In this document: one piece after another, positions 7,155 through 14,116 of the stretch
How positions within the stretch are numbered: the first letter of the stretch is position 1
How the letters are laid out: each line of letters opens with the position of its first letter
From: Methylocystis rosea SV97
Lineage (GTDB): Bacteria > Pseudomonadota > Alphaproteobacteria > Rhizobiales > Beijerinckiaceae
Reading direction: 5' to 3'
Length of the DNA: 64,000 nt
Assembly: GCF_000372845.1 (NCBI RefSeq)
Contig: NZ_KB889963.1
Location: forward strand, 1,484,146 to 1,548,145
The notes under the pieces: model-generated
The model's database searches: none
The model's input: the letters and a program-made list of their open reading frames with translations, nothing else
What the model was told of the DNA's origin: nothing
Program-made: the position numbers and the translations under genes

Positions 7155-8123
7155 CTACGCGATCTGCGCGTAGACCGCGTCGATTTTCGCGCCCCGGTTG
7201 AGGCCCCGGTGGATCGAAATGTCGAGCCCGTCTTCGCGCGCCTGCGCGCCGTGACGCCCGAGGAGGCGGCGCGCCGCCGCGTCGCTCTCGACGAAGGCGA
7301 AGCCGGTCGGGCCCCAGGACGTCTGGCCGCCGCCGGTCGCGCCGTCGGCGAGCAGCCGCGCGACGATCGCCTCGACCTTGCCGCTGGTGAAGCGGCGCCC
7401 GCCCTGCGCCGGAGCGAAATGATCGCCGACGATCTCCTGGATGCGGGTCACCGCGGCGCCGAACGGGGCAAGCTCACGTTCGGCGAGCGCCGGCAGGATC
7501 TGCATCAGCACCAGCCGGCAGACTTCGCCGCTTGTTTCGGCGCCGAATGGCGGCAGTTCGGCGAAGGCGTCGCGCTCATCCGCGCCATGCAGGCCGACAT
7601 CGCCCGGATCGCAGACCAGCAGCACGCGCCACGCATCCGGAAATTCGGCGCGCGCGACGACCGGCGGCGTCGTCGTCTGCGGGCCGCGTCCGCCGTCAAC
7701 TACGACGCCGCCGAGCTGGAAGAGGCCGGCGCCGAGCCCGGAGCGCGCGCCGCGCGCCATCAGCGCCGCGTCGGCGGCCGGGTCATTCGGCAGGTCCTCG
7801 AGACGGCGCAGCGCCGCGCTGACCGCGAGCGCCAGCTGGGTGCCGGAGCCCAGGCCCGCATGGGCGGGAATCGCTTCTTCCAGCGTCAGCCTGTGGCGCT
7901 GCGTCAGGCCAAGCGCCTCCTGCGCGCGCGCCAGCAGCGCGGCGGCGCGCCCGCCTTCGGGGCCCTCGACGCGATTTTTGTCGGCGCGGGTCAGGGTCAG
8001 CCGGGTCGCCGGCGCGTCGAGCGCAAGGCCGACGCCGCCGAACTTGCGTCCAAGCCCGCCGTTCATGTCGAGAAAACCCAGATGCAGCCGGGCGCTGGCC
8101 GCGACGCTTACCTTTGCCGGCAT
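7155..8123 (-). CDS. Beta-ribofuranosylaminobenzene 5'-phosphate synthase (beta-RFAP synthase)
   Basis: A 322-aa GHMP-kinase-fold protein. It shows ARLHLGFLDMNGGLGRKFGG near the N-terminus, IPAHAGLGSGTQLALAVSAA (the GHMP glycine-rich loop), ARGARSGLGAGLFQLGG, and GGGQTSWGPTGFAF near the C-terminus. All are characteristic of beta-RFAP synthase. The enzyme condenses phosphoribosyl pyrophosphate with p-hydroxybenzoate or p-aminobenzoate in the first committed step of methanopterin synthesis. Methylotrophs use it to make tetrahydromethanopterin for formaldehyde oxidation. ATG 8123 is preferred because AGAGGCGGC precedes it. It is divergent from the pterin dehydratase gene at 8224. Confidence 0.9.
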   Translation of the reverse strand: MPAKVSVAASARLHLGFLDMNGGLGRKFGGVGLALDAPATRLTLTRADKNRVEGPEGGRAAALLARAQEALGLTQRHRLTLEEAIPAHAGLGSGTQLALAVSAALRRLEDLPNDPAADAALMARGARSGLGAGLFQLGGVVVDGGRGPQTTTPPVVARAEFPDAWRVLLVCDPGDVGLHGADERDAFAELPPFGAETSGEVCRLVLMQILPALAERELAPFGAAVTRIQEIVGDHFAPAQGGRRFTSGKVEAIVARLLADGATGGGQTSWGPTGFAFVESDAAARRLLGRHGAQAREDGLDISIHRGLNRGAKIDAVYAQIA

Positions 8124-8223
8124 GCCGCCTCTTTGGTGCAACTGAAGACTTTGGGTCGGTTTAGGCTATAACGCGTCTCAGCGAAAGAATGTTGCGGCGC
8201 AAAGCGCAAGAGGGGAGCCTGAG

Positions 8224-8601
8224 ATGGCGAAGGAAGAGCGCGCGTATTCCGAGGACGAGATCGCCGCGCGGCTGAAGAGCGAACTGCCGCATTGGCGCTA
8301 CGAAAACGGCTGGATCCGGCGCAAGTTCAAGACGCATGGCTGGAAGGGCACGCTGATGGTCGTCAATACGGTCGGCCATCTTGCCGAAGCCGCCTGGCAC
8401 CACCCCGACATCGCCGCGTCCTACGCCTGGGTCGAAGTGAAGCTTCAGACCCATACGGCGAAGGGAATCACCGACAAGGATTTCGAACTCGCCAAGAAAA
8501 TCGAGGAGGTCGTCTCCTGGCGCCCCGGCAAGGCCGGCGGCGCGCTCGAAGGCACGCCCGAGAGCGACCAGCGCTTCGCCTATGTGAAATACGACGACTG
8601 A
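8224..8601 (+). CDS. Pterin-4a-carbinolamine dehydratase family protein
   Basis: A 125-aa protein of the PCD/DCoH family. The active-site region AAWHHPDIAASYAWVEVKLQ contains the tandem His followed by Pro, and THTAKGITDKDFELAKKIE matches the C-terminal helix. The enzyme dehydrates 4a-hydroxytetrahydropterins. In methylotrophs, paralogues of this family cluster with methanopterin genes. No aromatic amino acid hydroxylase is nearby, so a role in methanopterin or folate metabolism is inferred from the neighbours. An extra C-terminal tail (about 25 residues ending RFAYVKYDD) extends beyond the usual domain. It starts a rightward run with folP and folK. Confidence 0.85.
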   Translation: MAKEERAYSEDEIAARLKSELPHWRYENGWIRRKFKTHGWKGTLMVVNTVGHLAEAAWHHPDIAASYAWVEVKLQTHTAKGITDKDFELAKKIEEVVSWRPGKAGGALEGTPESDQRFAYVKYDD

Positions 8602-8613
8602 CGGAACGCGCGC

Positions 8614-9459
8614 TTGGCTTTCGACGTTCAGGCGATCGCGACGGCGCGCGATCGCTTCCTTTCGCTGATCGGAACGCGCCCCATCATCATGGGGATCGTC
8701 AACGTCACGCCCGATTCCTTCTCGGACGGGGGGCTGTTCGCGACGCGTGACGCCGCGCTGGCGCAGGCGCAGGCGCTCGTCAGCAATGGCGCCGACATCG
8801 TCGACGTCGGCGCCGAGTCGACGCGTCCTGGCCACACGCCGCTCACCGCGGAGGAGGAGTGGGCGCGGCTTGAGCCGCTGCTCGCCGCGCTGGTGGCGCA
8901 GGCGGGCGCGCCGGTGTCGATCGACACCTACAAAGCCGAGACGGCGCGGCGGGCGCTCGCGCTCGGCGTCTGTCTCGTGAATGATATCTGGGGCCTGCAG
9001 CGCGATCCTTTGATGGCGCCAACGATCGCCCAAGCCGGCGCCGCCGTCGTGATCATGCATAATCGGGAGACGACGGAGCCACAGATCGACATCGTCGCCG
9101 ACATGAAGCGGTTCTTCGCCCGCTCGCTCGAGATCGCCCGGCGCGCCGGCGTGCCGGAGCGGCATATTCTGCTCGATCCGGGGATCGGCTTCGGCAAGAG
9201 CCGCGAGCAGAACTATGACGCGTTGCGCGCGACGCCGGAGCTGTTGGCGCTCGGCTTTCCGCTGCTCATCGGCGTCTCCCGAAAATCCATTTTCAAGGGC
9301 CTGGGCGACGGCGTTCTCGAGGGACGGCTCGTCGGCACGCTGGCGGCCAATCTTCTCGCCGCGCGCGACGGCGCGCAGGTGTTTCGCGTGCATGACGCTG
9401 CGGAGCATCGCGCGGCGTTCGACGTGATGCGCATTCTCGCTGCGCGCCCGGGAGGTTGA
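8614..9459 (+). CDS. folP: Dihydropteroate synthase
   Basis: A 281-aa TIM-barrel enzyme. Diagnostic motifs are IIMGIVNVTPDSFSDGG, DIVDVGAESTRPG (dihydropteroate synthase signatures 1 and 2), SIDTYKAETA, VNDIWGLQ, ILLDPGIGFGKSREQN and GVSRKSIF. It joins p-aminobenzoate to hydroxymethyldihydropterin pyrophosphate in folate synthesis. The annotated start is TTG at 8614, 12 bp after the previous stop. No better ATG exists before the conserved core. It sits between the dehydratase and FolK genes. The beta-RFAP gene nearby suggests a C1-carrier pterin cluster, but the motifs themselves are those of the ordinary folate enzyme. Confidence 0.92.
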   Translation: MAFDVQAIATARDRFLSLIGTRPIIMGIVNVTPDSFSDGGLFATRDAALAQAQALVSNGADIVDVGAESTRPGHTPLTAEEEWARLEPLLAALVAQAGAPVSIDTYKAETARRALALGVCLVNDIWGLQRDPLMAPTIAQAGAAVVIMHNRETTEPQIDIVADMKRFFARSLEIARRAGVPERHILLDPGIGFGKSREQNYDALRATPELLALGFPLLIGVSRKSIFKGLGDGVLEGRLVGTLAANLLAARDGAQVFRVHDAAEHRAAFDVMRILAARPGG

Positions 9460-9463
9460 GACG

Positions 9464-9943
9464 ATGCGGGTTGGATTTGGGCTTGGCAGCAATCTCGGCG
9501 ACAAGCCGGCCAATATTCGTGAGGCGCTGCGGTTGATCGAAGCGCGCGGATTGGCGCGGCTCGATCGGATCTCACGACTTTACCGCACGCCGCCCTGGGG
9601 CGATCTCGACCAGGGGGATTTCGCCAACGCCTGCGCCATCGGCGACACCGCGCTCGCGCCCTATGAACTGCTCGCCGCGGTCAAGAAGATCGAGGCGGAC
9701 ATGGGCCGCGCGCCGACACGGCGCTGGGGGCCGCGACTGATCGACGTCGATATTCTGTTCCTCGGCGACCACGCGATCGACGATCCGGAGCTGACCTTGC
9801 CGCATAAGGAGCTTTTTCGCCGCGGCTTCGTTCTCGCGCCGCTTGCCGAAATTGCCCCTGAACTTGAACTGGACGGCGTTACCATGCGCGCGGCGCTGGA
9901 CGGCGCTGACGCGAGCGGCGTGCGTCCGTGGTCGGACGAATAG
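9464..9943 (+). CDS. folK: Hydroxymethyldihydropterin pyrophosphokinase
   Basis: A 159-aa HPPK. It begins MRVGFGLGSNLGDKPANIRE (the family opening GLGSNLGD), followed by SRLYRTPPWG, FANACAIGDT, KKIEADMGRAPTRRWGPR and LIDVDILFLG (signature with the Mg-binding Asp pair), then LPHKELFRRGFVLAPLAEIAP. It transfers pyrophosphate from ATP to hydroxymethyldihydropterin, supplying FolP. GGAGGTTGAGACG precedes the ATG, and only 4 bp separate it from folP, so they form one transcript. It is the last gene before the pmo leader. Confidence 0.93.
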   Translation: MRVGFGLGSNLGDKPANIREALRLIEARGLARLDRISRLYRTPPWGDLDQGDFANACAIGDTALAPYELLAAVKKIEADMGRAPTRRWGPRLIDVDILFLGDHAIDDPELTLPHKELFRRGFVLAPLAEIAPELELDGVTMRAALDGADASGVRPWSDE

Positions 9944-10143
9944 CGGCCCACCCCGGATGGTTGCCTATCTTCGCGGCGCAGCATTCGCTGTTGCTCTGGC
10001 GTCGAGAGCAAACGATGTAATCGCAAATAATTATATATTACAATGATTTATGAAGAATTGTGCGCCGCGCCATGGTTGCGCTTGGAGCCTCGCTAGGGTA
10101 GGTTTTTAACCATCCACTAGGGTTGTATTGGCTATTCGATAGA

Positions 10144-10172
10144 TTGTTTTACTCTATACTAACGGGTATTGT
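10144..10172 (+). promoter_or_regulatory. Candidate sigma-70 promoter for pmoC
   Basis: TTGTTT (10144-10149) and TATTGT (10167-10172) are spaced exactly 17 bp, which would start transcription near 10180. An alternative -10, TATACT, lies at 10155-10160, and a second pair is TTGTAT (10123) with TTTTAC (10147) at 18 bp. Conventional pmo operons of type II methanotrophs are known to use sigma-70-like promoters. Which hexamers are used here is inference. Confidence 0.45.
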
Positions 10173-10333
10173 GATTATCGGGGGTTATTGGAATGTTGCG
10201 GCACGCTGAGCTGGGTCTACGGTCTGCTCTTTCAAGGGGCGGATTTAGGATTTTGGCTTAGGCGGCGACGTCGGTTTTCGTCCGATAACAACAAGCAGCC
10301 GGGTTCTGGGGATTTTGGGGATTGCTCGCCTTT

Positions 10334-10359
10334 GGGCGGGGGGTTCCGGGGTTTTCGGG
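10334..10359 (+). other. G-quadruplex motif in the pmoC leader
   Basis: G-runs of 3, 6, 4 and 3 bases at 10334-10336, 10338-10343, 10348-10351 and 10357-10359 have loops of 1, 4 and 5 bases, which fits the standard G3+N1-7 rule. A further cluster (10301-10303, 10308-10311, 10317-10320) lies just upstream. All are on the RNA-sense strand, 155-215 bp before pmoC. Confidence 0.7.
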
Positions 10360-10513
10360 AAGGCTGCGGCAGACAAGGGCGGTTTTGCGTGTTTTTAGAA
10401 GAAGACGCGCTTTCGCTTTGCTTTACGAAACGAGGACGAAGCGGCTCCGTTGTGGGAGGCGGAGCGATACCGGTCACGCGCAATTCCCTGGGAGCACATT
10501 GGAGGAGAAGGGT

Positions 10514-11284
10514 ATGAGCTCAACGACTGACACAGCAGCCCGCGCTGCTGCTGGCACGGAAGCTGTAGTAGACCTGAAGGGCATGTGGATCGGCTTGGCC
10601 GTTCTGAACGGGTTCTATCTGGTCGTCCGGATTTACGAGCAGGTTTTTGGCTGGCGCGCCGGCCTTGATTCGTTCGCTCCGGAGTTTCAGACATATTGGA
10701 TGTCGATCCTTTGGACCGAGATTCCGCTTGAGCTGATCTCCGGCATTGGCCTTGCGGGCTTTCTTTGGAAGACGCGCACGCGCGACTTCTCGAACCTGGC
10801 GCCGCGCGAAGAGATGCGCCGCCTGGTTGTCGAAGTGCAATGGCTGGTTGTTTACGCCGCGGCCATCTACTGGGGCGCGTCGTTCTTCACCGAGCAGGAC
10901 GGCACCTGGCACATGACGGTGATTCGCGACACGGACTTCACGCCGTCGCACATCATCGAGTTCTACATGAGCTACCCGATTTACTCGGTGATCGCGGTCG
11001 GCGGCTTCTTCTATGCGAAGACGCGTCTTCCGTATTTCTCCAAGGGCTATTCGGTCGCCTATCTGATCGTGGCGATTGGCCCGTTCATGATCATCCCGAA
11101 CGTCGGCCTGAATGAGTGGGGCCACACGTTCTGGTTCATGGAAGAACTGTTCGTTGCGCCGCTGCATTGGGGCTTCGTGTTCTTCGGCTGGATGGCGCTC
11201 GGCGTGTTCGGCGTCGTGCTTCAGCTGCTGATGAACATTCAGCGCCTGATCGGCAAGGAAGGCGTCGCCCTCCTGACCGAGTAA
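10514..11284 (+). CDS. pmoC: Particulate methane monooxygenase subunit C
   Basis: A 256-aa membrane subunit of pMMO, which oxidises methane to methanol in the (intracytoplasmic) membrane. It begins MSSTTDTAARAAAGTEAVVD. ATG 10514 is chosen for its GGAGGAGAAGG site, although the frame is open further upstream. The metal ligands known from Methylocystis pMMO structures are in place: D129 and H133 in TEQDGTWHM, and H146 in FTPSHIIEF. About six hydrophobic helices are visible. It is first in the pmoCAB order. A perfect 10-bp stem-loop lies 10 bp after the stop codon. Confidence 0.98.
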   Translation: MSSTTDTAARAAAGTEAVVDLKGMWIGLAVLNGFYLVVRIYEQVFGWRAGLDSFAPEFQTYWMSILWTEIPLELISGIGLAGFLWKTRTRDFSNLAPREEMRRLVVEVQWLVVYAAAIYWGASFFTEQDGTWHMTVIRDTDFTPSHIIEFYMSYPIYSVIAVGGFFYAKTRLPYFSKGYSVAYLIVAIGPFMIIPNVGLNEWGHTFWFMEELFVAPLHWGFVFFGWMALGVFGVVLQLLMNIQRLIGKEGVALLTE

Positions 11285-11294
11285 TCCGAGACTT

Positions 11295-11320
11295 CGCCGC
11301 CCGCTCTAAGGCGGGCGGCG
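11295..11320 (+). other. Stem-loop in the pmoC-pmoA spacer
   Basis: CGCCGCCCGC (11295-11304) pairs perfectly with GCGGGCGGCG (11311-11320) around a 6-nt loop. No T-run follows, so it is more likely an RNA stability or processing element, or a partial attenuator, than a full terminator. The rest of the 278-bp spacer (11285-11562) shows no separate gene. Confidence 0.8.
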
Positions 11321-11562
11321 ACGGGCTCCGGGCTTTTCGCGAAAACCAGAGAGCTTTTGCCTGTCGCTTTGGCGAATGGGGTGGCTTGTTGCGGTCGAGA
11401 AGGGGTCTTCGGGCTCTGGGGGCGATCGGGCGCGAAGGGCTTTTAAGCGATGCGGCCGGCGGGATCTCCGCCGTCCGGGCGCCGGCGGCGGGAAGGCCTG
11501 CCGGAGGCCATAAGGAAAGAACTCGGGCTTTACGGGTTCGAGAAACACCAAGGAGAAGAGTG

Positions 11563-12321
11563 ATGTCACAATCGAAAAGCGGGGGGGCGGTCGGTCCGTT
11601 CAACTCCGTCGCCGAGGCGGCGGGTTGCGTTCAGACGGTCGACTGGATGCTTCTTGTTCTTCTGTTCTTCGCCGTTCTTGGCGGCTACCACGTCCACTTC
11701 ATGTTGACGGCGGGCGACTGGGACTTCTGGGTTGACTGGAAGGATCGTCGTATGTGGCCGACGGTCGTGCCGATTCTCGGCGTGACCTTCTGCGCCGCGG
11801 CGCAGGCGTTCTGGTGGGTGAACTTCCGTCTGCCGTTCGGCGCGGTGTTCGCGGCTCTTGGCCTGCTGATTGGCGAGTGGATCAACCGCTACGTCAACTT
11901 CTGGGGCTGGACCTACTTCCCGATCAGCCTTGTGTTCCCGTCTGCTCTGATCGTTCCGGCGATCTGGCTTGACGTGATCCTGCTTCTGTCGGGCTCCTAT
12001 GTGATCACGGCGATTGTTGGTTCGCTCGGCTGGGGTCTGTTGTTCTACCCGAACAACTGGCCGGCGATTGCGGCGTTCCACCAGGCGACGGAGCAGCATG
12101 GTCAGCTGATGACGCTTGCGGATCTGATCGGCTTCCACTTCGTCCGCACCTCGATGCCGGAATATATCCGCATGGTCGAGCGCGGCACGCTGCGCACCTT
12201 CGGTAAGGACGTTGTGCCGGTTGCGGCGTTCTTCTCGGGCTTCGTCTCGATGATGGTGTACTTCCTGTGGTGGTTCATGGGTCGTTGGTATTCGACGACC
12301 AAGATCATCGACACGATCTAA
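11563..12321 (+). CDS. pmoA: Particulate methane monooxygenase subunit A
   Basis: A 252-aa membrane subunit with the sequence of the conventional (pMMO1-type) PmoA of type II methanotrophs. It starts MSQSKSGGAVGPFNSVAEAA and includes GDWDFWVDWKDRRMWPT (the region used for pmoA typing primers), WINRYVNFWGWTYFPISL and MVYFLWWFMGRWYSTT. AAGGAGAAGAG precedes ATG 11563. The reading frame is also open through the whole upstream spacer, but the site and the family length fix the start. It is part of the trimeric PmoABC complex. Confidence 0.99.
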   Translation: MSQSKSGGAVGPFNSVAEAAGCVQTVDWMLLVLLFFAVLGGYHVHFMLTAGDWDFWVDWKDRRMWPTVVPILGVTFCAAAQAFWWVNFRLPFGAVFAALGLLIGEWINRYVNFWGWTYFPISLVFPSALIVPAIWLDVILLLSGSYVITAIVGSLGWGLLFYPNNWPAIAAFHQATEQHGQLMTLADLIGFHFVRTSMPEYIRMVERGTLRTFGKDVVPVAAFFSGFVSMMVYFLWWFMGRWYSTTKIIDTI

Positions 12322-12334
12322 GCCACGTCGCGTG

Positions 12335-12359
12335 CTGCGGCGCTGAACGGGCGCCGCGG
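12335..12359 (+). other. Stem-loop in the pmoA-pmoB spacer
   Basis: CTGCGGCGC (12335-12343) pairs with GCGCCGCGG (12351-12359), including one G-T pair, around a 7-nt loop. It sits 14 bp after the pmoA stop and mirrors the arrangement after pmoC. The 161-bp spacer contains no other feature apart from the pmoB ribosome binding site. Confidence 0.7.
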
Positions 12360-12482
12360 CGGCCTGCAAGAAAGAAGAGCGGCGGACTGGAAGCTTTTTT
12401 AAGAGCGAAGGTCCGCTGCGAGAGACAAGACCGGTTGGCGCGCGAGGCGGCGGCCGGGAAGAGGAACCTGGGAGGTTTATCG

Positions 12483-13745
12483 ATGAAAAAGTTCGTCAAG
12501 CTCGCCGCGATTGGCGCGGCGGCGGCTGTGGCGGCGACCCTGGGAGCTGTTGCTCCTGCGTCGGCGCACGGCGAAAAGTCTCAGCAGGCGTTTCTTCGGA
12601 TGCGCACGTTGAACTGGTATGACGTTCAGTGGTCGAAGACGACGGTGAACGTCAATGAAGAGATGGTGCTGTCGGGCAAGATCCATGTGTTCTCCGCCTG
12701 GCCGCAGGCGGTCGCCAATCCGCGCGTGTCGTTCCTGAACGCCGGCGAGCCCGGTCCGGTTCTGGTTCGTACGGCGCAGTTCATCGGCGATCAGTTTGCG
12801 CCGCGTTCGGTGTCGCTTGTTCCTGGCAACGACTACGCCTTCTCCATCAACCTTCGCGGTCGTCGCGCGGGCCGTTGGCACGTTCATGCGCAGGTCAACG
12901 TCGAGGGCGGCGGTCCGATCATCGGCCCCGGCCAGTGGATCGAGATCAAGGGCGACATGAAGGACTTCACCGATCCGGTGACGTTGCTTGATGGCTCGAC
13001 GGTCGACCTCGAGACCTACGGCATCAGCCGCGTTTACGCGTGGCATCTGCCGTGGCTTGCGGTTGGCGCGGCGTGGATCCTGTTCTGGTTCGTCCGTAAG
13101 GGCGTCATCGCTTCTTATCTCCGTGTCGCCACCGGCAAGGTTGATGAGCAGGTGACTGACGACGACAAGCGGATTGGCGCGATTGTCCTGGCGTTGACCA
13201 TTCTGGCGACGATCGTCGGCTACGCTGTGACGAACTCGACCTTCCCGCGCACGATCCCGCTTCAGGCGGGCTTGCAGAAGCCTCTGACGCCGCTCGTTAC
13301 GGACGGCACGGCGGGCGTCGGCAAGGAGCGCGTGACGGCCGATCTGAACGGCGGCGTCTACAAGGTTCCTGGCCGTGAGCTGACGATCAACGTCAAGGTC
13401 ACGAACACGACCTCCGAGCCGCTTCGCCTTGGCGAATATACGGCGGCTGGCCTGCGCTTCCTGAACCCTGACGTGTTCACGACGAAGCCCGACTTCCCGG
13501 ACTATCTGTTGGCCGACCGCGGTCTGTCGACGGACCCGACGCCGATCGCGCCGGGCGAGACGAAGGAAATCGCCGTGAAGGTGCAGGACGCGCGTTGGGA
13601 CATCGAGCGTCTGTCTGACCTGGCTTACGACACCGACAGCCAGATCGGCGGCCTCTTGATGTTCTTCTCGCCGACGGGTCGCCGCTTCGCGGCCGAAATC
13701 GGCGGTCCGGTCATTCCGAAGTTCGTCGCGGGCGATATGCCCTAA
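12483..13745 (+). CDS. pmoB: Particulate methane monooxygenase subunit B
   Basis: A 420-aa copper-binding subunit. The signal peptide (MKKFVKLAAIGAAAAVAATL, cleaved after PASA) leaves H29 as the mature N-terminus. H29 with H133 and H135 (RWHVHAQ) forms the known CuB site. The first cupredoxin-like domain is followed by two transmembrane helices (around ALPWLAVGAAWILFWF and IGAIVLALTILATIVGYA) and the second soluble domain. GGGAGG precedes ATG 12483. A strong terminator follows 21 bp after the stop, so the operon ends here, and no pmoD-like gene follows. Confidence 0.98.
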   Translation: MKKFVKLAAIGAAAAVAATLGAVAPASAHGEKSQQAFLRMRTLNWYDVQWSKTTVNVNEEMVLSGKIHVFSAWPQAVANPRVSFLNAGEPGPVLVRTAQFIGDQFAPRSVSLVPGNDYAFSINLRGRRAGRWHVHAQVNVEGGGPIIGPGQWIEIKGDMKDFTDPVTLLDGSTVDLETYGISRVYAWHLPWLAVGAAWILFWFVRKGVIASYLRVATGKVDEQVTDDDKRIGAIVLALTILATIVGYAVTNSTFPRTIPLQAGLQKPLTPLVTDGTAGVGKERVTADLNGGVYKVPGRELTINVKVTNTTSEPLRLGEYTAAGLRFLNPDVFTTKPDFPDYLLADRGLSTDPTPIAPGETKEIAVKVQDARWDIERLSDLAYDTDSQIGGLLMFFSPTGRRFAAEIGGPVIPKFVAGDMP

Positions 13746-13766
13746 GCGATACTGACGAATTGAAAT

Positions 13767-13804
13767 AAAAAGCCCCCGGCCCATAAAGCCGGGGGTTTTC
13801 TTTT
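13767..13804 (+). terminator. Terminator of the pmoCAB operon
   Basis: The stem CCCCCGGC (13773-13780) pairs with GCCGGGGG (13788-13795), extended by A-T pairs, with a 7-nt loop and a TTTTCTTTT tail. A-rich sequence on the left side means it may also work on the opposite strand. Confidence 0.95.
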
Positions 13805-13979
13805 GTGGCGGCGCCGCCAAGCCTTACGGTTCGCCGGATGCGCGGCGGTCGCGCAGCAAAGCGCCATGCGTAGCAAACGGCTGCGCACAGAGTTGGCGCC
13901 TTCGCGGCTAAATGAAACGAAACGACCGCCTTCGCGCCGTTGGCGCTCGCTGCTTCTATTGCTCTGTTTCTACTGGCGC

Positions 13980-14008
13980 TTGTTTCATCAAGCGACGCTC
14001 ACTATAAA
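13980..14008 (+). promoter_or_regulatory. Candidate promoter of the rcnA-like gene
   Basis: TTGTTT (13980-13985) and TATAAA (14003-14008) have an ideal 17-bp spacer. A TACGGGGGTTGA tract follows just after the -10. RcnR/CsoR-type metal repressors bind G-tracts of this kind, so the tract is a possible operator (inference). The rest of the 371-bp gap (13746-14116) holds the pmo terminator and nothing else recognisable. Confidence 0.5.
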
Positions 14009-14116
14009 ATACGGGGGTTGAGGCTGCCTCTAGCCGGCGGCGCATTCGAGCGTCGCTCAGAGGCGGCGCCCCTTCCATCGCCTCGGCATTGCGCTGAGGA
14101 GCCCACGGCGAACACG

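Larger units (their letters stand above)
9944..10513 (+). promoter_or_regulatory. Long leader and promoter region of pmoCAB
   Basis: A 570-bp gap without a supported gene. An AT-rich patch (about 10015-10060) is followed by promoter-like hexamers (10123-10172), then about 330 bp of probable 5' untranslated RNA that is rich in GGGG runs. The ribosome binding site GGAGGAGAAGG (10501-10511) directly precedes pmoC. One frame (TTG at 10188) stays open to a TGA that overlaps the pmoC ATG as ATGA. Its composition is not protein-like, and I treat it as leader with low-likelihood coding potential. Confidence 0.7.

Noticed and set aside
11116..11562. In-frame upstream extension of pmoA, and a similar one for pmoB (12267-12482)
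   Set aside because: Family lengths and good ribosome binding sites at 11563 and 12483 fix the starts. The open spacers reflect few stop codons in GC-rich sequence.
13746..14116. A pmoD-like gene following pmoB
   Set aside because: Only a terminator and promoter-like sequence are present, and the next gene is an RcnA-type exporter.
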